DNA of 64,000 nucleotides from Oscillospiraceae bacterium (GTDB taxonomy: Bacteria; Bacillota; Clostridia; Oscillospirales; CAG-272): contig SVTP01000001.1 of assembly GCA_015063725.1 (NCBI GenBank), positions 102,410-166,409 of the forward strand. The letters are read 5' to 3'. Below the pieces are notes generated by a model. The model was not told where the DNA came from and ran no database searches. It saw only the letters and a list, made by a program, of their open reading frames with translations. Shown here piece after piece: positions 9,377 to 18,095 of this stretch. The translations under genes were made by a program, and so were the position numbers. Position 1 is the stretch's first letter; every line of letters starts with the position of its first letter.

Positions 9377-10615
9377 TTATTCATAAATGGGAAACTTCTG
9401 GCACAACGCCATGACCTCGGCGCTCACACGCTCGCGGTTGCCCTCAAAATCGGTGGCGATATCCTTGAGCCACTGTGCGATCTTGAGCATTTCCGCTTCT
9501 CCAAAGCCACGGGAAGTGACCGCAGGTGTGCCCACGCGGATACCGCTGGTGACAAAGGGTGTTTCAGGATCGTTGGGGATCGCGTTCTTGTTGACGGTGA
9601 TGTGTACCTCGTCAAGACGCTTTTCCATTTCCTTACCCGTAATGCCAAAGGGGCGCAGGTCAATCAGCATCAAGTGGTTGTCGGTATCGCCAGAGACGAT
9701 GCGGAAGCCTGCCTCACTCAGGGCGTTACAAAGCACCTTTGCGTTTTTGACGATCTGCTTTTGGTATTCCTTGAATTCGTCGGTCATTGCCTCGCCAAAA
9801 GCAACTGCCTTTGCGGCAATGATGTGCATCAAGGGCCCTCCCTGTGTGCCCGGGAAAATGGCCTTGTCGATTTGCTTTGCCCATTTTTCACGGCAAAGGA
9901 TCAAGCCACCGCGAGGGCCGCGCAAGGTCTTGTGCGTGGTGGTGGTAACAACGTCGGCATACGGCACGGGGCTGGGATGCAGTCCTGCGGCAACCAGACC
10001 TGCAATGTGCGCCATATCGACCATATAAATAGCGCCTACCTCATCGGCAATCTCGCGGATCTTGGCAAAGTCAATGGTGCGGGAGTAAGCACTGGCACCT
10101 GCCACAATGAGCTTGGGCTTGCACTCAAGGGCTGTGCGGCGGATCTCGTCATAGTCCAGCATTTCGGTATCGTCGGAGAGGCTGTAAGGAACAATGTTGA
10201 AATATTTACCCGAGATGTTGACGGGAGAACCGTGCGACAGATGTCCGCCATGGGCAAGGTTGAGCCCCATAACGGTGTCGCCGGGGTTGAGGAAGGCAAA
10301 AAAAACTGCGAGGTTTGCAGATGCGCCGCAGTGCGGTTGGACGTTTGCGTGCTCTGCACCAAAGAGCTTTTTGGCTCTCTCGCGTGCGATATCCTCTACG
10401 ATATCCACATACTGGCACCCGCCATAGTAGCGCTTGCCGGGAAAGCCCTCTGCATATTTGTTGGTGAGTACCGTTCCTGCCGCCAAAAGGACAGCCTTGG
10501 AAACAATGTTTTCGGATGCGATCAGCTCGATATTCTGACGTTGACGGTTCAATTCCAGCTCACACGCATCAAAAACCTCTTTGTCATAATTGACGAGTTC
10601 ATCAAAAAAATTCAT
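9377..10615 (-). CDS. glyA: Serine hydroxymethyltransferase GlyA
   Basis: PLP enzyme that interconverts serine and glycine with tetrahydrofolate, the main source of one-carbon units. The 412 residues include the PLP lysine in [13 protein letters not shown], the [12 protein letters not shown] substrate region and the [16 protein letters not shown] stretch. The frame extends to 10633, but ATG 10615 ([11 protein letters not shown]) sits 7 bp after a strong GAGGAGGGG box. Apparently monocistronic, transcribed from a promoter embedded in the upstream terminator. Confidence 0.97.
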   Translation of the reverse strand: MNFFDELVNYDKEVFDACELELNRQRQNIELIASENIVSKAVLLAAGTVLTNKYAEGFPGKRYYGGCQYVDIVEDIARERAKKLFGAEHANVQPHCGASANLAVFFAFLNPGDTVMGLNLAHGGHLSHGSPVNISGKYFNIVPYSLSDDTEMLDYDEIRRTALECKPKLIVAGASAYSRTIDFAKIREIADEVGAIYMVDMAHIAGLVAAGLHPSPVPYADVVTTTTHKTLRGPRGGLILCREKWAKQIDKAIFPGTQGGPLMHIIAAKAVAFGEAMTDEFKEYQKQIVKNAKVLCNALSEAGFRIVSGDTDNHLMLIDLRPFGITGKEMEKRLDEVHITVNKNAIPNDPETPFVTSGIRVGTPAVTSRGFGEAEMLKIAQWLKDIATDFEGNRERVSAEVMALCQKFPIYE

Positions 10616-10648
10616 AGTTGTTCCCCTCCTCAAAAATAAATATGCTTT

Positions 10649-10677
10649 AGTATATCAAAAAAACGGCGGTTTGTCAA
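10649..10677 (-). promoter_or_regulatory. glyA promoter, -35 inside the loop of the upstream terminator
   Basis: TTGACA (10677-10672), 17 bp, TATACT (10654-10649) on the minus strand. The -35 hexamer spans the terminator loop (10672-10681) and the spacer coincides with the descending stem plus the T tract, so terminator and promoter are the same DNA. Confidence 0.85.
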
Positions 10678-10691
10678 GTAGAACCGCCGTT
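10655..10691 (-). terminator. Terminator of the lipid kinase-plsC-hisJ operon
   Basis: On the minus strand AACGGCGGTT (10691-10682) and AACCGCCGTT (10671-10662) form a perfect 10-bp stem with a 10-nt loop, followed directly by a T7 run. It lies 20 bp after the stop codon of the PHP phosphatase. Confidence 0.92.
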
Positions 10692-10710
10692 AAATTGTTA
10701 TCTTTTTTCG

Positions 10711-11541
10711 TTAAATGGGAATATTTTTCCAGCCGTTTGGCGTCATGGTCAGAACCGAGCCGATGCCGCTTGCCTTGACGATCCGGAGAGCCGTTTCAAA
10801 GCCGTAAGTTAAGTAGTCCTTGTGATGCGCATCGGAATTAAGGGTGACGTATCCTCTCTTTTCGGCAATGCGGCGCAAAAAGATGGGGGCTGGATATGGC
10901 GTTGTGCGATATCCGCGCGACATTGCCCCTGTGTTGACCTCAAAGATAAGGTCCTTTTCCAAGAGTGCATCAAGCGCTTCGAGCCCTGCCTTGATATAGC
11001 GTGGATCGCTCGTATCAAAAATAGCGGCACGCTCGTCGAATTTTGTCAGTAGATCAAAATGACCGACAATATCGCATTGCGTATCTTCCTCTACCCTTGC
11101 AACCGCTTCAAAATATGCCTTGGCATACACCATCGGGTCGCCCCCACAATGCTTTTGGATCGCCTCCAATGTTGTCTCTGCCGAGTGGTCGACAGCGCAA
11201 AGCTCGCCGCCAAGAGAAAGATAGTGCACAGATCCAATAACATAATCGTAAACGTCGGTTGGAACGCCACTGAAGGAATCCTCCTCGATGCCGCACAGAA
11301 TTTTGATGCGGTCGGCATAAGCATCTCGCAGACGCAGGATCTCCCGGCGATATTCTTGCTGCCGCTCGGGGGATTTCATACCAAACACCGTGGGGTGAGC
11401 ATGAAAAGAGTGCTCCGAAAAGCCCAGCACCGTCATTCCCTTTTCAATTGCGGACAAAACGACCTCCTCTGCCGTGTTTTTTCCATCGGCAAAGCTGGTG
11501 TGTGTATGCAAATTGCTTTGGGTTAGGTGTTGCAGCTTCAT
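10711..11541 (-). CDS. Histidinol-phosphatase, PHP family (HisJ/HisK type)
   Basis: Roughly 276-residue PHP-domain hydrolase. The N-terminus SNLHTHTSFADGKNTAEE carries the first metal-binding HxH, FSEHSF the second cluster, and GHFDLLTKF, EVNTGAMSRGYR and LNSDAHH the later metal ligands. This matches histidinol-phosphatases of Bacillota, which remove phosphate in histidine synthesis, although some PHP proteins have other phospho-substrates and no other his gene is nearby. Start chosen at the ATG of MKLQHLTQ (11541) rather than the upstream frame opening at 11586, which would overlap plsC. It follows plsC by 25 bp and ends at a strong terminator. Confidence 0.82.
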   Translation of the reverse strand: MKLQHLTQSNLHTHTSFADGKNTAEEVVLSAIEKGMTVLGFSEHSFHAHPTVFGMKSPERQQEYRREILRLRDAYADRIKILCGIEEDSFSGVPTDVYDYVIGSVHYLSLGGELCAVDHSAETTLEAIQKHCGGDPMVYAKAYFEAVARVEEDTQCDIVGHFDLLTKFDERAAIFDTSDPRYIKAGLEALDALLEKDLIFEVNTGAMSRGYRTTPYPAPIFLRRIAEKRGYVTLNSDAHHKDYLTYGFETALRIVKASGIGSVLTMTPNGWKNIPI

Positions 11542-11566
11542 TCGGAGCACCTCATCTAATGGACTT

Positions 11567-12355
11567 TTATTGCAGAGCGTTGGCAATGCTTTCGCGCACG
11601 TGGGCGCTAAGATCGCCCAATTTCATATTTTGTACAGTCTCTGCATCGATGATCTCGATCACATTCAGCTCCACCTTTGTAGAGCGAAGGATCATACGCT
11701 TGGCGATCTTGTCTGTTCCCTTGGTGGTAATGACCACAACGGGAGCTTTTGCACGCTTGGCAAGCAGGAATGCGCCCTCCTTGAACTCAAGCAGCTCGCC
11801 TGTTTTGCTTCGCGTTCCCTCGGGATAAATGCCCATGATCATCTGCTCGCTGACGACAAGCTCGCTCGCGCGCTTGATGGTACGCATCGCCTTCATAGCA
11901 TTCTGGCGGTCGATTGCCAAAAAACCTGCGTTGTGTGTATAGGGACCTGCCACGGGGATTTTAAAATTGGAAGGCTTGGAAATAAAGGCGATCTTTCTTC
12001 TCTTCACCTTTGCCAAAACAACCACGGGGTCAAAGTTGGAAACGTGATTGGAAACCAGAACAAAGGGTTCCTTTGGGAATTTTTCCATTCCTTCAAAACT
12101 TATCTTGACACGCAGACAAGTCATTACCCAATCACAAACGAATTGAATGATGCCATAGAAATTGCGAGGCTTATCGATGGGATCCTTCTTGGGGAGAAAA
12201 ATGGTAGAAAACCAAAGCCCCAGGAAGAAAAGAGCATTCAGTGCGACGTACATTCCCACACAAATGGGCAGGATCCACAGCCAGTGGATCTGTGTGCCAA
12301 AAACGAGCAGAATACTGCCCAGTGCGGAAAGTGCCGCAAAAACATAACTAAGCAT
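11567..12355 (-). CDS. plsC: 1-acyl-sn-glycerol-3-phosphate acyltransferase (PlsC family)
   Basis: 262-residue membrane-associated acyltransferase with two N-terminal hydrophobic segments, the catalytic HVSNFD (HxxxxD) box and the glycerophosphate-binding YPEGTRSKTG (EGTR) box. It should acylate lysophosphatidate to phosphatidate at the inner face of the membrane. It sits 14 bp after a diacylglycerol-kinase-like gene whose product would also supply phosphatidate, so the pair points to phospholipid precursor control. The PHP phosphatase downstream is unrelated by function. Confidence 0.9.
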   Translation of the reverse strand: MLSYVFAALSALGSILLVFGTQIHWLWILPICVGMYVALNALFFLGLWFSTIFLPKKDPIDKPRNFYGIIQFVCDWVMTCLRVKISFEGMEKFPKEPFVLVSNHVSNFDPVVVLAKVKRRKIAFISKPSNFKIPVAGPYTHNAGFLAIDRQNAMKAMRTIKRASELVVSEQMIMGIYPEGTRSKTGELLEFKEGAFLLAKRAKAPVVVITTKGTDKIAKRMILRSTKVELNVIEIIDAETVQNMKLGDLSAHVRESIANALQ

Positions 12356-12369
12356 AAAAACAGCCTTTC

Positions 12370-13260
12370 TTATACCTCGGCAGCTACAGTCTCCTTTTTT
12401 TGTGAAAGCTTGCCGGATCTAACGGTGTAGGACGTAACGCCAAGGACTGTTTCACCGTCAATTTGCAATGCCGTAGGGCGGTCAAATTCAACGGTGATCT
12501 CATGTCCTGTGCGAACCTCAAATTGCTTGGTATGCTCAACGTGCTTACCTTGGAAAATGGACGGGAAAATCATAAGTGTTTTGATGGCACCTGCGTTGTG
12601 CAGGGTGGCAAAGGATACCTTGCCTTCAGAATCGAAACGGTCCTGATCGGGAGTGACGAACATACCGCCGCCGTAGTATCTGCCCTTCATTGTGGGTGCG
12701 ATCCAAACCTTTTTGTATTCCTTTGTAACACCGTCAACGGTGACCTTTGCGTTTGTTGGCTTGAAGTGGAACAAAAGCCCCTTGATTGCAATGGCGGTAT
12801 AGTTGACGGGCTTATCGGATTTTTGCTTTTGAATATCCCCCACCTCACAGCAATAGCCGTCAATGCCGTAACCGATACCGTTGATGAAGTAAGAGGTCTT
12901 GCCGTTTACGGTAACTGTGGGGAGATTTTGGATATATTTGTGCAACGGAATGGGAGCACTGTCGCCGTCGGTAACGTCCTTTTTGAAATCATTACCGCTG
13001 CCGGATGCAAAGTAGAACAGATTTTTGGGAAGCTGCAGATCTGCATTATCGTTGATAAAGCGATTGAGCGTTCCGTCACCGCCGGAAAGGATCACGGTAT
13101 CGTTTTCAAGGTCAATGCCTGCCCAAAAATCGGCATAGCTGCCAATAGACGTGATGTCAATCAGCTTTGCATCTGCGGGTGCGTGGTTGCCAAGCAAAAG
13201 GCTGGAGTATTCCTTCCCTTGTTTATTGCCGGAAAGAGCGTTGTAAATAATATAATGCAT
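12370..13260 (-). CDS. Diacylglycerol kinase-family lipid kinase (DgkB/YegS-like)
   Basis: 296-residue protein with the DAGK catalytic-domain glycine motif SGGDGTLNRFI near residue 70, the SGSGNDFKKD motif and a C-terminal beta domain (EHTKQFEVRTG, ALQIDGE) usual in YegS/DgkB/BmrU proteins. Likely phosphorylates diacylglycerol or a related lipid; substrate not provable here. Its own promoter lies at 13322-13351, and the leader carries a GCGCTTT...AAAGCGC hairpin (13291-13310). First gene of a three-gene leftward operon. Confidence 0.88.
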   Translation of the reverse strand: MHYIIYNALSGNKQGKEYSSLLLGNHAPADAKLIDITSIGSYADFWAGIDLENDTVILSGGDGTLNRFINDNADLQLPKNLFYFASGSGNDFKKDVTDGDSAPIPLHKYIQNLPTVTVNGKTSYFINGIGYGIDGYCCEVGDIQKQKSDKPVNYTAIAIKGLLFHFKPTNAKVTVDGVTKEYKKVWIAPTMKGRYYGGGMFVTPDQDRFDSEGKVSFATLHNAGAIKTLMIFPSIFQGKHVEHTKQFEVRTGHEITVEFDRPTALQIDGETVLGVTSYTVRSGKLSQKKETVAAEV

Positions 13261-13321
13261 AGTACTTCTCCTTTAAACTGTGAAGATGTGCGCTTTGTCG
13301 AAAAAGCGCTCCTTGCGAAGA

Positions 13322-13351
13322 ATTATACCATACTTTATTATATTTGTTCAA
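13322..13351 (-). promoter_or_regulatory. Promoter of the lipid kinase-plsC-hisJ operon
   Basis: TTGAAC (13351-13346), 18-bp spacer, TATAAT (13327-13322), reading leftward. The rest of the thrS-lipid kinase gap is A+T-rich with nothing else recognisable. Confidence 0.7.
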
Positions 13352-13437
13352 GTCTTGGCTTTTGGACAATTTTCATCAAATGCACAAAAAAGCGCGAATT
13401 TGGTAAAAATGACCAAGCCAAAACCTGCATATTTTGC

Positions 13438-15366
13438 TTATTTTCTCTTTTGAGCAACCTCAAGAAGTGCCTCTGCAAGGAAGGTATCCACAGCTTTGGT
13501 AACAGTTTCACCTGCGCGATTACGAACCGATACGGTTCCCTCTTCCACTTCTTTGGCACCGATAATGAGCATATAAGGTACCTTTTGGAGTTGGGTGTTG
13601 CGGATCTTATAACCGATGGTGTTGGAGGAATCATCCAGCACTGCACGCAAACCTGCAGCTTCGAGCTTGTCGCATACCGATTTTGCATACTCAATGTGCT
13701 CGTCGCCAATGGGCAGGATGCGTACCTGTTCGGGTGCAAGCCACAGCGGGAATGCGCCTGCATACTTTTCGATCAGGAGCGCAAGCGTTCTCTCGTAGCA
13801 ACCCATCGAGGTACGGTGAATGATATAAGGCGTTACCATTTGATTGTTGGAGTCAACGTATTCCATGCCAAACTTCTTTGCAAGCAGCATATCAATTTGG
13901 ATGGTGATGAGAGTATCCTCTTTGCCAAATACGTTCTTGATCTGGATATCGAGCTTGGGACCGTAGAAAGCAGCCTCGTCCACACCGATGGTGTAATTGA
14001 TCTTGTTTTCGTCAAGCAGCTCCTTCATAATGCCCTGTGCCTCGTTCCATTGCTCGGGAGTGCCCTCGTATTTATCGGTACGGGCGGGATCCCATTGCGA
14101 GAAGCGGAAGGAGCAATCCTCTTTCAATCCAAGAGTATCGAGCATATACATAGCGAGGTCAAGGCAGCCCTTGAATTCCTCTGCCAGCTGGTCGGGACGG
14201 AGAATGAGGTGTCCTTCGGAGATGGTGAACTGGCGAACACGGATCAGACCGTGCATCTCGCCCGAATCCTCGTTACGGAAGAGCGTAGAGGTCTCGCCCA
14301 GACGCATGGGAAGATCGCGGTAGGAGCGCTTTTTGTTGAGGAATACCTGATATTGGAAAGGACAGGTCATGGGACGGAGTGCGAAGCATTCCTTTGTCTC
14401 ATCGTTAGGATCGCCCAAAACAAACATACCGTCAAGGTAATGATCCCAGTGACCGGAGATCTTGTAAAGATCTCTCTTCGCCATCAGGGGCGTTTTGGTA
14501 AGCAGATAGCCGCGCTTTTGTTCCTCGTCCTCTACCCACCTTTGGAGCAGCTGAATGACACGTGCGCCCTTTGGAAGCATAACGGGCAAGCCCTGACCGA
14601 TGGAATCAACAGTGGTAAAGAGTTCGAGCTCACGGCCAAGCTTGTTGTGGTCGCGCTTGAGGGCTTCTTCCTGCTGTTGCAGATATGCGTTCATTTCATC
14701 CTTAGAGGGATATGCGATACCGTAGATGCGTTGGAGCATCTTATTCTTTTGATCGCCCTTCCAGTAAGCACCGGTGCATTGCGTCAGCTTGAACGCCTTG
14801 ACAGCGCCTGTGCTGAAGAGGTGAGGTCCTGCGCAAAGATCGGTGAATTCACCTTGGCGGTAGAAGCTGATAACAGCATCCTCGGGGAGCTCTTCGATGA
14901 GTTGAACCTTGTAGGGCTCGTCCTTTTCTTGCATCAAAGCGATCGCCTCTGCACGGGGCAGCTCGAAGCGCTCGATCTTAAGATTTTCTTTTACGATCTT
15001 TTTCATCTCACCCTCAATTGCCTTGAGCGCATCTGCGCCAAAAGGAACCTCGGAATCGATGTCATAATAGTAGCCGTTGTCGATAGCGGGACCAATGGTC
15101 AGCTTTGCAGCGGGATACAGTCTTTTTACTGCCTGCGCTAAGATATGCGCTGCGGTGTGACGGAAGAGGTGCTTGCCTGCAGCATCCTCAAAGGTGAGGA
15201 GCTTGACCTCGGTATCTGCCGTCAGCTCTTGCGTAAGGGCTACGGTCTTGCCGTCGATTTCAGCGCCGATAACGGCACGCGTAATGAGCTCCATATCCTT
15301 TGCCGCATCATAAACGGTTACGGGAGCATCGTATTCTCTTACCTGGTCTAAAATTTTGATTTTCAT
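13438..15366 (-). CDS. thrS: Threonine--tRNA ligase ThrS
   Basis: Full-length 642-residue class II synthetase: N-terminal TGS domain (KILDQVREYDAP), editing domain with HTAAHILAQAVKRLYP (HxxxH zinc-type motif), the catalytic core (FALRPMTCPFQYQVF) and a C-terminal anticodon-binding domain (QVRILPIGDEHIEYA). Charges tRNA-Thr and hydrolyses mischarged Ser-tRNA-Thr. Translation starts at ATG 15366 with GAAAGGA upstream. Its leader carries a T-box, so expression should rise when tRNA-Thr is uncharged. Confidence 0.97.
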   Translation of the reverse strand: MKIKILDQVREYDAPVTVYDAAKDMELITRAVIGAEIDGKTVALTQELTADTEVKLLTFEDAAGKHLFRHTAAHILAQAVKRLYPAAKLTIGPAIDNGYYYDIDSEVPFGADALKAIEGEMKKIVKENLKIERFELPRAEAIALMQEKDEPYKVQLIEELPEDAVISFYRQGEFTDLCAGPHLFSTGAVKAFKLTQCTGAYWKGDQKNKMLQRIYGIAYPSKDEMNAYLQQQEEALKRDHNKLGRELELFTTVDSIGQGLPVMLPKGARVIQLLQRWVEDEEQKRGYLLTKTPLMAKRDLYKISGHWDHYLDGMFVLGDPNDETKECFALRPMTCPFQYQVFLNKKRSYRDLPMRLGETSTLFRNEDSGEMHGLIRVRQFTISEGHLILRPDQLAEEFKGCLDLAMYMLDTLGLKEDCSFRFSQWDPARTDKYEGTPEQWNEAQGIMKELLDENKINYTIGVDEAAFYGPKLDIQIKNVFGKEDTLITIQIDMLLAKKFGMEYVDSNNQMVTPYIIHRTSMGCYERTLALLIEKYAGAFPLWLAPEQVRILPIGDEHIEYAKSVCDKLEAAGLRAVLDDSSNTIGYKIRNTQLQKVPYMLIIGAKEVEEGTVSVRNRAGETVTKAVDTFLAEALLEVAQKRK

Positions 15367-15431
15367 GGTTGATTTCCTTTCTATATGTTAGAAAAAATAT
15401 AAAACAATTCTAGGAACGAGGTCTTAACTCT

Positions 15432-15459
15432 GCGCTCCGCACTCTGCACTTTGCACTTC
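15432..15459. repeat. Four tandem 7-bp repeats between the T-box terminator and thrS
   Basis: Units GCGCTCC, GCACTCT, GCACTTT and GCACTTC follow one another exactly (minus strand consensus RRAGTGC). They lie inside the thrS leader after the T-box terminator. No function is evident. Confidence 0.7.
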
Positions 15460-15471
15460 CTCGCTCGTTAC

Positions 15472-15665
15472 TAAAAAATCCACACCCCGACAGATACCAA
15501 TAGGCCTCTGTTCGGGGTGTGGATATTTCCGCACGGTTCCACCCGGACGTTTTACTTCATTCAATATGTGATTTTTCGCTTAAGTGGTACCCCATACGCC
15601 AGCACCAAGACCTTTCAGCAATTCCCCTTTTGGGAATGGTCTATTCTCTGTGGGTGCCCATCGTG
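15472..15665 (-). promoter_or_regulatory. T-box leader of thrS (specifier candidate ACC, Thr)
   Basis: On the minus strand an AGAGAATAGACC stem I start, TTGCTGAAAGGTCT, a specifier-loop candidate GTACCAC (ACC at 15588-15586), then the T-box motif GGGTGGAACCGTGC (15545-15532). It ends in a terminator: ATCCACACCCCGA pairs with TCGGGGTGTGGAT, then T6 (15478-15473). Uncharged tRNA-Thr would stabilise the antiterminator and allow thrS transcription. The leader begins just after the MgsA-like gene. Confidence 0.9.
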
Positions 15666-15692
15666 TGGGACGTGTCTCAAGGGGTTGACAAG

Positions 15693-16148
15693 TTATTCGT
15701 CAAAAAGAAATTGCGTCGGCTTTTTGTGCGAAGCGCGGTTGTAAGCAGAGCGAGGATTGTAGATCTCGCGCCAATCAAGGTCGCCGCGGTCAAGCGCAGT
15801 GACAATGACCTCTGCGGTTGCAATGTTGGTTGCTACCGGCACGTTATAAAGGTCGCAAAGGCGCAACAGCTCGGCATCAATTTCCTCTATTTGAGCATCG
15901 GGGCGTGTATCCTTAAAATACAAAAGCACATCGATCTCATTGCAGGAAATACGGGAGGCGATTTGCTGCTTGCCACCGTGAATACCTGCCATCAAGCGCT
16001 CGATCTCAAGCCCTGTTGCATCGGCAATGTACTTTGCGGTAATGCTGGTAGCGCAAAGATTATGTTTTGAGAGAATGCCGCAGTATGCGATGCAAAACTC
16101 AGTCATCAATTCTTTTTTCAGGTCGTGAGCAATGATTGCTATCTCCAT
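15693..16148 (-). CDS. Methylglyoxal synthase-like protein lacking key catalytic residues
   Basis: 151-residue protein that aligns end to end with methylglyoxal synthase: IAIIAHD start, AGIHGGKQQIA centre and YNVPVATNIATAE near the end. Residue comparison from memory with E. coli and Bacillus MgsA shows the catalytic Asp of GGDQQ replaced by Lys60, and the His and second Asp of the PHDPD segment replaced by Ile87 and Ile90; Asp80 is kept. It may therefore not make methylglyoxal and could instead bind a phosphate ligand, as MGS-like domains do in CarB. It has its own promoter and ends just ahead of the thrS T-box. Confidence 0.75.
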   Translation of the reverse strand: MEIAIIAHDLKKELMTEFCIAYCGILSKHNLCATSITAKYIADATGLEIERLMAGIHGGKQQIASRISCNEIDVLLYFKDTRPDAQIEEIDAELLRLCDLYNVPVATNIATAEVIVTALDRGDLDWREIYNPRSAYNRASHKKPTQFLFDE

Positions 16149-16231
16149 AAGAGACTGTCACTCCTTTCTGTTGCCGAATAGGAATCATTCGGAAGGGTTG
16201 GGGGGATTCGGTAAAAAGCCAAATTCACTTT

Positions 16232-16261
16232 ATTATAACACGGACAGATGTGAATTGTCAA
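16232..16261 (-). promoter_or_regulatory. Promoter of the MgsA-like gene
   Basis: TTGACA (16261-16256), 18-bp spacer and TATAAT (16237-16232), reading leftward. The roughly 80-nt leader includes a CCGAAT/ATTCGG hairpin before the GAAAGGAG box. Confidence 0.8.
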
Positions 16262-16325
16262 TAGAAAATGGGATATTTTTTGTTTTTTTCTTGTAAAACA
16301 CATCCAAAGCCCCAATTCTTATTCC

Positions 16326-16868
16326 TTATTCGTATCTTGCGCGAATACCGCCAATATACTTTGGGCGGGTGCGCGCGGCAAGAAGGATGGCATCCCCAAT
16401 GCGGTTTTGTTCCAAACGGACAGGAACGGCTACGCGGGAAAGGTGCATGCCGATGAGCGTGCCTCCAATATCAAGCCCTGCTTGCGCGCGGATCTCTTCA
16501 ACCGCTACGGGGGCATCAAAATTCGCCCACGCGGTGGTGGCAAAGGAGCCACCTGCCTTGGGTTGCGGAACGACGCAGACCTCTTCCAGTCCGTATGCCT
16601 TTGCGCATGCACGCTCAATGATAAGAGCGCGATTGAGATGCTCGCAGCACTGTGCCGCAAGATAAATGCCCTGCTCTTTCAGAATGGGATAAATAGCTTC
16701 AAAAACCGCCTCGGCGGCTTCGATACTCGAGCCGTGACCGATGGTCTCGCCTACGATCTCAGAGGACGAGCATCCCACAACGAGGATGTCTCCCACATGT
16801 AGCCCTGCTTTGGAAAGCAGCTCGGTAACGGCACTTTGCGCTTGTTGTTTGATCAGTTCTGTATTCAT
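16326..16868 (-). CDS. UPF0340 / TIGR01440 family protein (YwlG-like)
   Basis: 180-residue conserved protein of the UPF0340 family, named in Bacillus as YwlG; function unknown. Recognisable stretches are VVGCSSSEIVGETIGHGSS, the CCEHLNRALIIER motif with adjacent Cys pair, VPQPKAGGSFATTAW and GGTLIGMHLSRVAVPVR. Length is normal. It follows the DUF1385 gene by 12 bp and is probably cotranscribed with it. Confidence 0.9.
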   Translation of the reverse strand: MNTELIKQQAQSAVTELLSKAGLHVGDILVVGCSSSEIVGETIGHGSSIEAAEAVFEAIYPILKEQGIYLAAQCCEHLNRALIIERACAKAYGLEEVCVVPQPKAGGSFATTAWANFDAPVAVEEIRAQAGLDIGGTLIGMHLSRVAVPVRLEQNRIGDAILLAARTRPKYIGGIRARYE

Positions 16869-16880
16869 ACTTCCCTCACT

Positions 16881-17993
16881 TTACCAGTTGTCGCTGCCGT
16901 CATCGGGAATAACACGCTCAACGGCGATGATGGCACATTCGATCATTCCGTCATCGGGCTCAAAAACAGTCAGGTGTTGGAGCCAAACACCGGGCAAAGA
17001 GATGATGCGTGTGAGCAGATTATCGTGTCTACCTGCAAACTTGATCAACTCATAACCAATACCTACGATGATGGGCAGGAGTGCGAATTTGACGAGCACA
17101 CGCCAGCCAAGGGGGAGCACTTCCCCACTGATCGCTGCGGAAATTGGATCAATAAAGAAGGAAATAAAAATACTGACAAGAAGCATCAAAATCAAGAAAG
17201 AAGTACCACAACGGGGATGAAAACGCTTTTGCAAACGCACATTTTCAACAGTGAGCGGAAGCCCTGCCTCGTAGCAGAAAATGGTCTTATGCTCGGCACC
17301 GTGGAACATATAAGTGCGGCGAATATCCTTCATCAAGGAAATAGCCGCCATATATCCTACCAGGAGAACGACCTTAAGGACGCCCTCGATTGCGGATTTC
17401 CAAATGGAATTGATGACAAGGTTATTCCCCTCGACATAGGGTGCTACCAATCCGTAAAGGAATGTGGGCAGAAGAATAAAGAGACCAATTGCGAGACCAA
17501 ATCCGAGAACCACGCTCAGAACTGAGATAAGTCCCATCATCCAAGCAGACACCTTATCTTCCTTCTTTTCTCCAGCCGTTTCGTCTTTTTGCTCTTGAGA
17601 GTTCTCTTGAGCAGTCTCCTCGACCTCGGTGGTGGGAGCTTCGTTGGCGGGTGCTTCCACGGTCTCCTCTACTCCCCTTTTGCCCTTCTTCTTTTTGGGC
17701 TTTTCTTCAACAACGTCCTCAAGTCCCGAGAGCTCTGCCGAGCGCATCAAGCACTTGTAACCAAGCTTCATGGTATCAATGTATCCAATAACACCACGAA
17801 TAATAGGCCAACGGCAAAATGCGGGGCGCTTTTTGGTGGTGGTTTCAAACTCCTCCACAACGATCTCGCCCTTGGTATTTCTAACCGCCATAGCAGTCAT
17901 TTTGGGGCCACGCATCATAATGCCTTCCATTAAAGCCTGACCGCCGATGGACGTTTTGCGGCGACAAGCGGTCAATTCATTTTTCTCTTTCAA
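16881..17993 (-). CDS. DUF1385 family membrane protein (YqhQ-like)
   Basis: About 370 residues with the DUF1385 N-terminal signature SIGGQALMEGIMMRGP, an acidic/Lys-rich insert near the middle, several membrane segments and the HGAEHKTIFCYE and RFHPRCGTSFL motifs. Function is unknown; the conserved His and Glu residues suggest metal binding (inference). I chose a TTG start at 17993 because AAAGGA lies 7 bp upstream; the open frame back to 18029 has no ribosome-binding site. A perfect 18-bp palindrome lies 15 bp upstream. Confidence 0.85.
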   Translation of the reverse strand: MKEKNELTACRRKTSIGGQALMEGIMMRGPKMTAMAVRNTKGEIVVEEFETTTKKRPAFCRWPIIRGVIGYIDTMKLGYKCLMRSAELSGLEDVVEEKPKKKKGKRGVEETVEAPANEAPTTEVEETAQENSQEQKDETAGEKKEDKVSAWMMGLISVLSVVLGFGLAIGLFILLPTFLYGLVAPYVEGNNLVINSIWKSAIEGVLKVVLLVGYMAAISLMKDIRRTYMFHGAEHKTIFCYEAGLPLTVENVRLQKRFHPRCGTSFLILMLLVSIFISFFIDPISAAISGEVLPLGWRVLVKFALLPIIVGIGYELIKFAGRHDNLLTRIISLPGVWLQHLTVFEPDDGMIECAIIAVERVIPDDGSDNW

Positions 17994-18007
17994 TTCGAAT
18001 TCCTTTC

Positions 18008-18025
18008 TTATGCAACGTTGCATAA
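18008..18025. promoter_or_regulatory. Perfect 18-bp palindrome upstream of the DUF1385 gene
   Basis: TTATGCAACGTTGCATAA is a perfect inverted repeat centred on CG, resembling operators of LacI-type repressors. It lies between ispE and the DUF1385 start, overlapping the probable 5' untranslated region. Operator function is inferred from symmetry and position only. Confidence 0.55.
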
Positions 18026-18095
18026 ACACAAAATTAGATATATGTTACACCTTTGTTGTGAACTACATATGAACAAACAGAAAAATTCTCGCATT

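Noticed and set aside
12463..15141. 892-codon open frame on the plus strand
   Set aside because: It is antisense to thrS and the lipid kinase, both strongly supported, and has no family motifs.
15432..15459. CRISPR-like repeat array
   Set aside because: Units are 7 bp with no spacers; no cas genes and no other array in the window.
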